Shown one piece after another: positions 1 to 10,465 of a DNA stretch of 64,000 nucleotides. The notes under the pieces were generated by a model. The model worked only from the letters and a program-made list of their open reading frames with translations, was not told where the DNA came from and made no database searches. Source of the DNA: Eucommia ulmoides (taxonomy: Eukaryota > Streptophyta > Magnoliopsida > Garryales > Eucommiaceae); assembly GCA_016647705.1 (NCBI GenBank), contig CM028335.1:42039026-42103025 (forward strand), in the 5' to 3' direction. Every line of letters begins with the position of its first letter. Position 1 is the first letter of the stretch. A program made the position numbers and the translations under genes.

Positions 1-1250
1 AAGACATTAGCAGCTATGGTCATGGAGAGTCAGCTATCAGCAAGTCGTAGAAACTTAACAGGTTATCGCGGTTCTATTCCGGTCCACAATATTATCAATC
101 ATGGTAGAGTTGATGGACATCATAGACTCTATCACGATTATTTCTCTGAAACTCTAGTTTACAATGAACTTATTTCGAAGGTGATTTCGAATGAGTCGTT
201 CTTTTTATGTTGAATTGTTTAAGAGGTGGAACAACATGATTCGTATTTTGTCCAGAATAGTGATGCCATTGGAGTTCTTGGTATTTCTTCACTTCAAAAG
301 ATAACAACTACATTTAGAATGCTGGCTTATTGAAACCCTATTGATTCTATCGATGAATATGTACGAAATGGAGAAAGTACTGCCATAGAGAGTCAAATGA
401 ATTTTGTGAAAGCAATTATCCAATTGTTTAGTGCTGAGTATTTAAGAGCACCAAACAACAATAATACTTCTTGATTATTGGTGTTCGGTGAGCAACAAGA
501 TTTTCTTGGAATGTTGGAGAGTATTAACTATATGCATTGGAAATTAAAAAATTGTCCTACCGCTTAGCAGGGGATGTACACTGGTCATTGTCATGTGCCA
601 ACAATTATTTTGGAAGTTGTTGCTTCACAAGATCTGTGGATATAACATGCTTTCATTGGTGTGCCTAGATCACTTAATGATATCAATGTGTTATATCGAT
701 CTCCAATATTTGATGCACTAGGTACTGGGATTGCTCCTCCTATTATGTATAATGTTGATGGAAATATATATACAATGGGTTATTACTTAGCTAATGGCCT
801 ATACCCAAATTGGCCAACTTTTGTGAAGACAATTTCATGTCTCCAAGCTTGAAGAAAAAGTACTTTACCACAACTCAAGAGTCAGCAAGAAAAGATATTG
901 AATGGGCATTTGGAGTACTCCAGGCATATTTTGCAATTATACGTGGACGGATACATTTTCGAGATGAGGAAATGCTAGCAAACATTATGAAAGCGTGTAT
1001 TATAATACACAATATGTTAATTGGGGATGAGAGAGGAACCATAAATATTGATTTTAATGGGAGTGATGGGATTATCCTGTACAAGTCTCGCATGCTCCTA
1101 GACCCGAGATATCGAATTATATTCAAACCCAACATAGGATTAAGGATAGGCAAGTTCATTCTCAACTTCAATCAGATCTTATCAAGCATTTTATGGAAAA
1201 TACAAGGCCAAGAATGATAGGATCAATTTGGATGAGTTTAAGAGGTGGAA
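1..1250 (+). pseudogene. PIF/Harbinger transposase (HARBI1-type nuclease), decayed
   Basis: Conceptual translation across several frames and in-frame stops matches the plant PIF/Harbinger DDE transposase from near its N-terminus (HGRVDGHHRLYHDYF at about 90-150) to its C-terminus (RKDIEWAFGVLQAYFAIIRG at about 885-945, then a MKACIIIHNM block). The family cuts and pastes DNA at TWA targets. In between are recognisable blocks for DEYVRNGESTAIES (about 350), CPTA-stop-QGMYTGH (about 555), VASQDLW (about 625) and SLNDINVL (about 670). Of the DDE triad, the second Asp (in LNDIN) and the Glu (in DIEWAFG) remain, but the first Asp, normally in the xxDCMHW motif, reads Asn (SINYMHW, about 522-540). 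Stops near 211, 334, 473, 567 and 642 and a frame change near 850 rule out function. The left end lies outside the window; no terminal inverted repeats were found. Confidence 0.9.
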
Positions 1251-2441
1251 AGCTTAGGAAATCAAGAAACTCAAGAGAGAATTTCGAGTTTAGAGAGAGA
1301 AGTGGTCTGACTATTGTATATTTCTTATGAAAAAAGATTTCTTTTTATAGGCAAAGGCACATCTGCACATTCATCAATGCATAGGCATAGTCAGCCTGCA
1401 TTAAATGATCATTCAAAGGTCATTCAATGCTAGTTTAGGCCAAGCAATGATCATGATCTTCCAAAATATGGTAGGTAATCATAAAGATATTGCTAATGAT
1501 GATATTATTTGATCAAAATCTTGTCAAAATATTTATTATTTAATGCATCATTAATGCTTCATTTAATGCCCATTAATGCTTTTAATGGTTTTGTCATTAT
1601 AAAGACTACTTAGACTAGGTTTAAGCACTAATTACCTATAAAAATGATGAGATTCTCTCATCATGAGATTTTTTAAACCAAATATTTCCATAAGATATGC
1701 CTAATTAATGCTTCATTAATGACTTCATTTAATGTCATTTAATGTTCTTTAATGATGACATGCTAATCTAACTAGTTTAGGCATCATGACATTCCCCAGC
1801 AAATGATGACATTCTATGGATGAAATCTTTCATAAGATACCCACTAAATTCTTGAAATTAATTCCTATCTTTCTTAGAAAACTCTCAATTTGGTTAAGAG
1901 TACTTTGGTAATGGAATTCTATGTTTCATCCTAGGGTTGAAAGATGTGTTGTTAGTAATGCCTTGGCACTTAGTTTCCTAATCAAGGATTTAATAATTAA
2001 TTTAGGAAATTAACACTTCAAACAAGAAATTAAACAAATATTTGTTTCCTTCAATTTCACAAAACCAGCGAAAACGAAAGTTTCAAAAGTCAATACGTGA
2101 AGTAAATTTAATTGGTGAAATTTTCTCAAATTAAAGGGTAAAAACTAATTTAAACATGTTGAAAGTAAGATCCATAGAAAATATACTTTTAATATTATCA
2201 TTTTAGTCCCCATTGACTTTTAGAAATTTCAAAATTGACCCAAAATTTTTGTTTATACCAAAGTTTGATCAAATTAATGATATTATGATTTTTATGTTTT
2301 TATCCTTTTTTGGAGTATCAAATGTAACCGAAGGCAGAAATTCGTTTCCTCTAAACCTCGATTTAAAGTTTATCTAAATTTTCACTTTAGACCCGATACT
2401 TTTGAAAACTAAATGAGTGGGACAAAATACGATGTCTACCC
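1251..2441 (-). repeat. Ty3/gypsy-type LTR fragment (same family as LTR A/B at 35-58 kb)
   Basis: Read on the minus strand, this segment starts with GTAGACATCGTATTTTGTCC at about 2440. That matches the TGTAGACACC...TTTTGTCCC start of the LTRs at 52924 and 57918, and the similarity continues through the GAATTTCTGCC / GAATTTCTACC block. A TATA motif (TATAAAAAG, minus strand, plus 1341-1349) is followed by TCTCTCTCTAAACTCGA, the same motif found just downstream of the TATA box in LTR B (about 54400). So this is U3 plus the beginning of R; the rest of the LTR is missing where it meets the Harbinger relic. The plus strand of 1380-1760 is full of ATTTAATG/ATTAATGC words. Family assignment rests on the termini only; no coding part is attached. 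Confidence 0.7.
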
Positions 2442-2640
2442 CATACAATAAATCTCGAGCCTTCTCCACACCTAACAATGCATGGTTGTAGGTTATTTCT
2501 AATCCATATGTGTTCTTAAAATCTAAAATAACATCAGTAGGACGTCTATGTGGATTTCCACGGATATCAATTGTTAATTCACTTGCGATCACCTGAAAAC
2601 TCATTCTCTCATTTTTTACATGAAAAAAATGAAGCACCAC
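2442..2640 (-). pseudogene. MULE (MuDR-like) transposase fragment
   Basis: An open stretch on the minus strand contains the start of the MULE domain: FQVIASELTIDIRGNPHRRP, then a TDVILDF...YGLEITYNHAL block and an EKARDLL block, in the order seen in plant MuDR-like transposases (a DNA-binding or linker region just before the catalytic DDE domain). The match stops abruptly at LLYG, where the gypsy LTR fragment (1251-2441) begins, so the LTR probably inserted into or replaced the rest of this gene. No catalytic domain, SWIM finger or long terminal inverted repeats are visible. Sequence upstream of it (2641-2900) gives only broken frames. Confidence 0.65.
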
Positions 2641-3940
2641 AAATATGCACCATGTCTGCCTTCACATAAACATGTCAGTTACAAGATGTGGAATCCCTAT
2701 GTCGGCATGCAACAATATCTCAAATACTATCGTTCTTTAAATAATCAAAATAAAATCCAACTTCAATTGAATATTTCACAAGGTCACTATGGAAATTATC
2801 AGCTCCCCATTAAACAGTAGACCAACCTCCTTAATAAGGTTAGATCACAATTTAAAATGATGATTTTTATGATTTACACAATAAGAACCAACAAAATCAA
2901 TCCCTTCATCATATAAAGATGAGTCGCTCTAAATGATATAACGCATCTTACTTGATAGTCCACCAGTACTTGCCACATTAGAACTTCTACAACAAATCAT
3001 GAGTGTACACTTCATCAATTCTAATCAAACAAGTTGTCTCACGAAATTTACAAAATATGATCACCAGAACTTTAATTCTTAATTAAAAACTGCATATTCA
3101 TAGAAATAAACATTGTAATATGAACTATTCAAAACTAATTGAAAATCAACACATTAAGATAAATTCTACATAACCACTAGAAAACAACTAACATTGTAGT
3201 TTGAGCACGCATATACAAAAAGGATTATGTGAATTTAAGTGGAAATCTACATTATAAGAAGAATTCCACTTAAACACTAAAAATTAAACAAAACAATCTG
3301 AGCAGAAACACATTAACCCAACATGGTATCTAGCAACACAACACAAAAAGAAGGGCATTTACAGGGGAAAATAGAGCATAATAATTTAATGATTTTCGCA
3401 AAAACAAAAATAGTAGTATTAAGGAAGAATGTCACCAATCGATAGAAATCAATAAGCAGAAGTGGTATGTATCAACAGAACACACAAAATATTAGAGCAA
3501 GAAATCATGAATTGATCCAAGAAATAAAGAAAATTACCTTCAAAACTTGAAATACATATTCCAAAATTCATATCTAATAGGAAAAGAATGAATAAGAAAA
3601 TTCAAAACTACATAAATCACCAGATTTTGTAAAACGATATTCAAATCCAATATAAACCTAGCGATCGCTGCTTGAAGAACACAAGAATTAAATAGAAATT
3701 CACATTTGAAAAATAGAACAATGAACTAGGAAAAAGTAACAACAAGGAACGACAAAGAACGAATGAACCCAAAAAAATTGTTATATATATATATATATAA
3801 CAAGGTTAAAAATAAAAATATTATCCACATCAACAATGAAGGTGGTACCCAAACAAAATTCCAACTAAACAATTTACTGATGATTCTTGAAAGTTGTTCA
3901 GTTTTAAAATGGTATTTTTGGAGGAAAATCTCTCTTTTTA
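2641..3940. other. AT-rich intergenic DNA without a recognisable gene
   Basis: All frames are short and resemble no known family. A short (TA)n microsatellite lies at 3782-3799. Part of it may be remote MULE sequence. Nothing else could be supported. Confidence 0.5.
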
Positions 3941-4375
3941 GGGCTAATTGTCTTTTACCCCATTCTACTTTGATTTTGCACCATTTTGTCCCCTCTACTT
4001 TAAAAACCTACACTTTACCCCCTTCTACTTAATATTATTTAGAAAATCAACTTTTTTTTTTGTTTAGATTATACGTAAAAAGTTTGGTAAAATTAAATAT
4101 CCTATCTAAATTTTACAAGAAATAGACAAAGCTACCCTTTATTTTTTAATTAAAATGAAACGAAAAATAGAAAGAGAGAAGAAAAAAAATCTTAGTTTCT
4201 AACTTCTAGTACAATTAAATGTTATATTTAACTTTATAAATAAAAGGCAATTAAGTATTTTTTTTTTTTAATAAAACTTTTGTACATAGTAGAAGGGGAT
4301 GAAAGTAGGTTTTTAAAGTAGAAGAGTTAAAATGAAACAACACTAAAGTACAATGGGGTAAAAGGCAATTAACCC
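3941..4375. mobile_element. MITE with about 90 bp terminal inverted repeats
   Basis: The left end begins GGGCTAATTGTCTTTTACCC and continues through a TTTAAAAACCTACACTTTACCCC block to about 4030. The right end (about 4285-4375), reverse-complemented, begins GGGTTAATTGCCTTTTACCC and carries the corresponding TTTAAAAACCTACTTTCATCCCC block. The two arms align over about 90 bp with modest divergence, and the 250 bp core is AT-rich and non-coding. A TA dinucleotide flanks both ends (3939-3940 and 4376-4377); no longer target duplication is clear, so the superfamily is left open. It must have been mobilised in trans. Confidence 0.85.
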
Positions 4376-4624
4376 TATTTTATATGCAAACTATAGATTT
4401 TTGTTTCTTTTTCTTGTTTTCTATCTGACAATGGAGCACCACAAAAGCATAAATCCAAAAGTCAAAACTTATATTATTCCAATTTTACCCCTCTTTCGTC
4501 TTTCCAACCAAAATCCTAGCAAATAGGTAATGGTTTGTAGGTGAATCTCAATGAAACCATAAAATTAAGAACTCCCCCTTATTAAAAAATGGCTAACCAT
4601 TTATATATGCGAGGGACTTGAAAG
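4376..4624. other. Spacer between MITE and copia solo LTR
   Basis: AT-rich sequence with no coding or repeat signal that I can identify. Confidence 0.4.
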
Positions 4625-6844
4625 GGTTGAATCTAAGGTTATGATGAAAAATTAAGTATTGATGTTTGTGGTGGAACTAATGATTTTATCAAGTGTATCA
4701 AATTTATAAGTTTTAGGCATGTGATTAAGAAGAGAACCTCATGAAGAAAATATAAAGGATGCAAGATGGACGCAATGAAGATATGAAGACCTTGAAGAAA
4801 AATAGATAAAAACCACTCTCTACTTATATATTCTTAATGCAACCTGAATTAGGATCACACATGACACTTTAAATGAGTTAATTATACATGTGTCATGATA
4901 AGAAAGGATAATTTTAAGATCCTAAAATGAAATATTGTACGTGCTCCTTATGTGAAATGAAATTAATAATTGACCTAATTGGAAAACATGTTTTAAAGTA
5001 TTAAAAGTTGTATTTTCGGGTTAATTCGGTCAACCGAGAAAAGCAATCGGTCAACCGAATCAAACAATGAGTTTTTGAGTTGAAATAAGGTGTTATTGAT
5101 CTGTCCAGTTAACCGAATTAAAGAGGTCGGTCAACCATTTGAAATAGTGGTTGAATTGGCGAAGGAAGTAAGTACACTGATTCAATCGGTTAACCGAATG
5201 AAATGGGTCGATCAACCGTTTGAGTCAAAAGGAGAATTGGAGGAAAATTGGATCACTCTGATTGGAGGTAGTTGGTCAACCAACTGACCTAAATCCAGCG
5301 GTTGAAATATGATGTAGGATTGGTCGTCAACCGATCGTCAGGGCTTGATCAACCGACTCAGTCGGTTGAGGTTTCGTTTGACTTGGTCTATTGGTAAAAA
5401 ACTCTCCCTATTTTAGGATTCCAAGGGAGATATTTAGGGGATTTGAACCTAATTAAGATATGGTCTACCTATTCTATTATCATTATTGATTTAGTCCACA
5501 TACTTATGGATTCTCTTAATTTAAATGGATTAATACTTTCTATTTGTTTGGTTTTAAGTTGAGCATTATTTTATGGACCTATATGAGAGAATTGAAAGAT
5601 ATTTTAATGTGGAATACACCTTAAAGGAACGATAATGTTATATGGGATCTAAATGTATCGTTTATTGACATAACATTTGAAAACTAGCCGTTGGAGGGTT
5701 AGTTTTAGGTCTATTTAAAGAGACCTGGGGGAATAAGTTAATAGACATCAAGAACAATCAGTTCAAACTTTTCTAATAGTTATATTTATACTGAGATTTC
5801 TTTGAGAGATTTATTTTACATTCTTGATCTAAAGCGCATGAGGTTTGGCATTATCAACTTGTGTTCTAGTGCGATACTATCATTATCTTTGGTATTTCCT
5901 GATGAGATCTTTCCAAGCTTTATTATTTACTTTGAAGTTATATTCTTATTGCTTGCTTGGTTGAAAATTGTTTAGAAAATTGTTTTAAACTTATATGCTT
6001 GAAAATATTTTTTAAACGATTTTATTTGATTATCGAATTACATGCTTAAATTATGCTACCCGTATTATTTATTATTAATCAGATTTTATTGCCTCACACT
6101 GTATCTATCACGTAGTAATTATTTGGGACATTAATCGAGTATATTTGTGGTGAGGTAGTAGGATCTTCTTTTGGGAAGAAACTCATATTTTGTTTTGTGA
6201 GTTTGGGCAGATTAGACATGTTTGTGACGGTGTCTAGTCAAGGTAGTTAGGTTTCGATATTTTTCCTGTGAAAATATTAGGGTCTGATTTTTTTCCTACA
6301 AAAAAGTTAGGTTATTATTTTTCTTCGAAAATAATTAAGTTTTGATTTTTCTGATAATTGAATTGTTATTTTGAGTGAATTGTAAAGGTTTATCCTTCCC
6401 TATGTTTTAAAAGGATAAGTGAGAGAGTGTAAGGTTAATCTTTGGCATGGTAAAAAGATAGGGTTCATCATTGACTTGGAAAAATGGTAATTTGTAAAGG
6501 CTGATTCTATACATGTAAAAGAATCAATGTAAGAGGTTGATTCCTACCTAGTGAAGGGATCAAAGGGGTTTAGTGGATTGCGAATCTTCGTAGAGATTGG
6601 GAGACTAGACGTAGGTAAGATTAGCTTGACCGAATCAGGATATATCATTGTATGTTGCATTGTTTATTTTCTATTATATTGTGTTTGGGTGTATACTTAG
6701 TATTGAACACATATCCGCTGCGTGACTAAGATAGTAATTAATTTAAGAAAATTGATTATTTGATATTAAGTGCTTAAAGGAATTAATTGTTTAAATTATA
6801 ACTATTCAATTCACCTCTATCTTGGGTATCTCTTCGGGCCAACA
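4625..6844 (+). mobile_element. Solo LTR, Ty1/copia family C1 (copy 1)
   Basis: About 2.2 kb of non-coding sequence starts GGTTGAATCTAAGG (a decayed TGTTGATCC...AAG terminus) and ends TCGGGCCAACA. These termini, and the internal TTAAGTATTGATGTTT block just after the start, match the LTRs of the copia element at 36894-52502 in the opposite orientation. No primer-binding site follows 6844 and no purine tract precedes 4625, so this is a solo LTR. The U3 part (5026-5370) holds many copies of a CGGTCAACCG / CGGTTAACCG palindromic word. Flanks GAAAG and AGAAA are not a clean target duplication. Confidence 0.8.
5026..5370. repeat. Array of CGGTTAACCG-type palindromes in copia LTR copy 1
   Basis: Near-palindromic decamers recur at irregular spacing: CGGTCAACCG at 5027 and 5048, the perfect CGGTTAACCG at 5187-5196, and several decayed ones to 5370. 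The same array sits at the same relative position in every LTR of this family in the window. Confidence 0.8.
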
Positions 6845-7299
6845 AGAAAATTATAAAGTTAATTTTTTTTTAGAAATATACAAAATTTATAAGGCAGAAT
6901 ACGTAAATTTTCTGCAAGCAGTGGTCTTTAGCCTATCAAACAATAATGAGATGCTAATATTAGTCAACCACATAAGCAAATCAGGCTGGTGATGGTAATG
7001 GCTTCTTTGGGGACTAATACTTCAATCCTGACCTATGGCTTATGGGTCTCTCCAAAATGGCCTTTATTTGGGCATGAACTCAGTGGGTCAAACAAAATGC
7101 AAACGATTGGTTTAAATTCATGCAAAATGGGTCGGAGTCAGTCCACTCAGCAAATCTTGACCAAATAACCATCATCTTTGGTCTAAAATATGATAAAGAC
7201 TTCACTTGCTTGACCTTTTAGGGGAAGATAGTGTTTGAGGTTCACTGGTATGGGTTTTTTAGATAGAAGGCGCGGGAAACTGGAAACTGTGGTAGGGTA
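6845..7299. other. Spacer between two copia solo LTRs
   Basis: 455 bp with no coding potential and no PBS or PPT, which argues against the two flanking LTRs being the ends of one element with an intact interior. Nothing recognisable. Confidence 0.5.
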
Positions 7300-7438
7300 T
7301 GTTGAATCCAAGATTTTGATGTACAATTAAGTATTGATGTTTTTTTGTGGAACTACTAGTTTTATCGAGTATTTCAGATTTATAGTTTCATGCATGTGAT
7401 TAAGAAGAAGACCTTATAATGAAAATATAAAGGGTACA

Positions 7439-9315
7439 TGATAGGTGTAAAATACTTACGTATTTTTTAACTGATTTTGTTAGTTTTCGAGTACGTTTAT
7501 AGTTATTTTTATATATTTTAATATGTTTTTATTCTTTTTGTATTAAAATATGAAATCGGAGTGAAAACAATGTGATCGAACAAAAGCGGACAAAGTTACG
7601 GTGGATAAATGAGTAAGGAGGCAACATTGTGAAAGACGCCCACATCCTAGGCGTCCAGACCTCTGCCTAGTTTGTGAAGATGCTGAGAACATTTCCAAGT
7701 CCACCGCCTACTTCTTCGCCTAGGCGGTCACCAAACCTGCAAAGCCAATACAGGTGCAGTAACTTCAAGACCATTTTGGAACATTATGACATTTGATTTT
7801 GGGGAAACTCAAAACATAGAAGTTGTATATATTTGTCTTATATTTTTATAAGTTTTTGAATCACCTCAATCGAAGTTCGGATGAAGAAGTTACAACTAAA
7901 ATACCAACGGGTGTCATTGCTGCAGCAGTGACACCAGCACCGCGGCGGTGAAGAAGTAGAGAACTGAAATTGGCTACTGATAGCCCATCTCCATAGTGGT
8001 GAAATCCACCGCCATGGGGGTGATCCAGCAGAATGTTCTTCCTAAGCCACCGCTATCTTCATCGCCACAGCGATCATTGAACTGACCAACTCACCGCCGC
8101 AGCGATGAATCCCTTCGCCGCGGCGGTGACCCTCTGCACAACCTAGATATTTTATTTAGATATTTTGCTTATAAATACCCCTCTCCTTCCCCCTCCTTTG
8201 AGGCCCCCGGCCATTTGGGCACCTTAGGCCATATTTAGGCTATGGTTTAGGTGTTTTAGAGGTGGAGCTCACATCTCGAAGTAGAGAAGACGGCGAATCG
8301 ATCGTTGAGCGTTCTTAGCAGTTTATCTTCGGACGAGGCTAAGTTCTTCGATTTTTTTTCCTTATTTCTTTATCTTAGGATCGTGTGAGCATGTTTAGCT
8401 CGATTTAAATGTTTATGCAGCTACGGCCACGAGTTAAATATAGTTGTAGTAGGGATTAATGGTATATTTATAAATATATTTGTTTGGATGATTTCGGTGT
8501 TGCGGTTATGTTTGTTCTTCATAGTTTGATTGTATTTATCGTATTGTTTGTTTATTATGCTTGGATTGATAAATGGAGAATACGGGGTTTTGACAAACCC
8601 TGGATTCGAATTAGGGTAAACAAACACCACGATCTGATAACCCGATCGAGGTTAGGATTGTGGACAATCGATGACATTGGGGAAAGACTCATGCGACCTA
8701 GGGTCGTTAAGGCATTGAGGGGGACTTCTTCATTGATTCGAATTTGCGTTATATCTCCCGTCTTACACTTGGGAGAGGTGGCGAGGGAGTTTACGAATGG
8801 AGATTGTCGATAGGGTAATTACAACGCACGATCTAATAACCCGGGAGGGAGTTAGATTGTGTGTAATCAATGATGCTAGGCGAGACTCACATGACCTAGG
8901 GTCGTTAAGACATTGAGGGGGACTTCTTCATTGACTCGAAGTCATGTATGCCCCCGTCTTACACTCGGGAGAGGTGGCGGTAGAGTTTATGTACCGAGGT
9001 TATCAAATAGGTCGAACACCATAAACGTGAGTAAATCAAAATCGAACACATATTTGTAAACACGTTAATCCCTAGGAAATTCTTTACCCTAAAACATATT
9101 AGCATATTAGTGTAATTAAATTAGGCTATATTAGTATTATTATTAATTAAATTCCATTTTTGTCGCCTAGATAAAGTTGGGTTATGATAATCGCGGTACT
9201 CGATAGTAACGACACCAATTCCTGTGGTTACGATACCCGACCGAAAGGTCCATTATACTAAAACTTGATCCGTATGCTTGTGTTGAAAGTGGCAGCGCTT
9301 TATTCGCGGCCACCA
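7439..9315 (+). repeat. 5' LTR of Athila-like element 1
   Basis: 1877 bp, TG...CA bounded. It contains palindrome-rich U3 (7640-8135), a TATA box at 8170-8177, and a tandem duplication of about 199 bp (starting 8628 and 8827, each with a CACGATCT...CGACCTAGGGTCGTTAAG-type core) in the downstream part. The latter recurs in all LTRs of this family here. Confidence 0.85.
7640..8135. repeat. GC-rich palindrome cluster in Athila-like U3
   Basis: Words built on CACCGCC-NN-GGCGGTG and its halves recur: CCTAGGCG at about 7650 and 7710, CCGCGGCGG at about 7940 and 8117, CCGCCATGG at about 8012. The symmetrical centre varies (TA, GC, AT) while the arms stay. In other copies of the family the same positions carry mostly CCTAGG centres. 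Confidence 0.75.
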
Positions 9316-9321
9316 AGTTTT

Positions 9322-9401
9322 TGGCACCGTTGCTAGGGATTGGTTTTATTCAAATTCGGTTTCCAGCCTCGTCACCAAGTTTTTGGCGCTGTTGATGGGA
9401 A
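9322..9401 (+). other. Duplicated primer-binding site (tRNA-Asp type)
   Basis: TTTTTGGCACCGTTGCTAGG at about 9317 and TTTTTGGCGCTGTTGATGGG at about 9378 are two diverged copies of the same LTR-end/PBS junction, each preceded by CACCAAG. Elsewhere (15012) the family has one copy, so this is a local duplication of about 60 bp. Confidence 0.7.
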
Positions 9402-9559
9402 TTGATGGATTTAGTTATTATTGATATTGTGGGTAAGTGACCGAATTTTACTTTAGGAATTTCTTTTGTGTATAATTTTTTCTTTGTAATTTTTGTTTTT
9501 CTTTTCCTGCAGGGTACTTGAAGATGCTAGATCAACAGGTGCTCTTGCGTTTCCTTTAA

Positions 9560-10465
9560 TGGGATTCTGAGCCATTTTATTATGCTTGGGATCGTTATAA
9601 GGATTTGCTACTCCGGTTTCCAAATCACGGATTTTCGAGAGAGTGTCAACTACTGAACTTCCTTGACGGGTTACAAGTCGCAACCAATATATCGGTTGAA
9701 AGAGAAAATGGTACCACCTCTTTCGACCAACTAACTGAGGACGAAGCCCATTGGATGTTGGAAGACATGGAGGCCTTTGATTATCAGAGATTCAATTCTA
9801 CGACGCCATGGATTGACACCCCAGACCAATACATTGAGTCTTTCCCCGGCCTGGAGAAAATACTCGCTGATTTTATTGGGGAGACTCAGACGTTTTGGAG
9901 GGAGATGAATGACCGGCTAAATAAGCACGAGGATCGTCTCGACCACATTGAGACGATTTGCACTAAAATCGGTATGACTGTAACGTCTCTTCAGACGCAA
10001 ATCGGTCAACTAATGTACTTGATTGAGGCCGAGTCAGACGCGATGGCACCCGGAGATTCACAAGACATATTTATCGAAAGCTACCACGAGAAGCCAGAAA
10101 TAAGTGGAAGGAGCTTGGGAGAGTTCAACTATGCTTATCCAAATGAGCCGATAACCCAAGCTTGGATCGAAAATTGTGATTCGTTACCATTAGAGATCCC
10201 ATTAGTGACGCCGCCATTTATCTCAGACGATCATATTTACAAGGATCCGATGTGGCTCACTTGTCCCTCGCCACCATTAGCAATGTTCTTTCATGCCTAT
10301 CAAGTACATGAGCCGGCGAGGCATGCCGTTGAAAGCTCGAGCCATCCATTGCCTTATCTTGCCAGTCTTGAGGGCATACTGAACCAAGACCCGTATGTGG
10401 TGTTTTATGACACTTACTATGGGCGGAAGCCGCTCTTTAACGAGCACTTCGGCATGTCAGGCTGA
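9560..10465 (+). pseudogene. Athila-type gag fragment
   Basis: An open frame from just after a stop at 9557 runs to TGA at 10465 (about 300 codons). It opens with EPFYYAWDRYKDLLLRFPNH, the signature of plant Athila/Tat gag (usually WERYKDLLRRCPHHG), followed by a LNFLDGL block and a TEDEAHWMLEDMEAFDYQR block, the counterparts of the family's F-Y-x-GL and EEA-x-x-L-I-E-x-MA blocks. The middle (about codons 85-150) is predicted alpha-helical/coiled coil by its heptad-like pattern. There is no zinc knuckle, protease or RT; after the stop the element has only non-coding DNA. The frame has no obvious ATG at its start, so it is a gag remnant rather than an intact gene, although being stop-free over 900 bp is notable. 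Confidence 0.7.

Noticed and set aside
4528..4545. ATGGTTTGTAGG shared between the left flank of copia copy 1 and the right flank of copy 2 (13171-13182)
   Set aside because: Considered as a remnant of one target site for a large element, but 12 bp with divergent neighbours in AT-rich DNA is not enough.
5090..5287. Open frame with Leu/Ile/Asn-rich repeats (also at 11356-11544)
   Set aside because: It is a read-through of the palindromic CGGTCAACCG array in a copia LTR; the repeated peptide is a consequence of the DNA repeat.
5000..5400. Regularly spaced short repeats resembling a CRISPR array
   Set aside because: Spacing is irregular, repeats are degenerate 10-mers and the DNA is plant LTR sequence.
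8595..8625. tRNA-like GGATTCGAATTAGGG near the LTR middle
   Set aside because: Looks like a T-arm, but no A-box, acceptor stem or anticodon arm can be formed around it.
8421..8813. Overlapping open frames on both strands inside the Athila-like 5' LTR (copies at 14152-14373 and 17801-18022)
   Set aside because: Conserved only because the LTRs are homologous; frames are interrupted differently in each copy and start codons are not kept.
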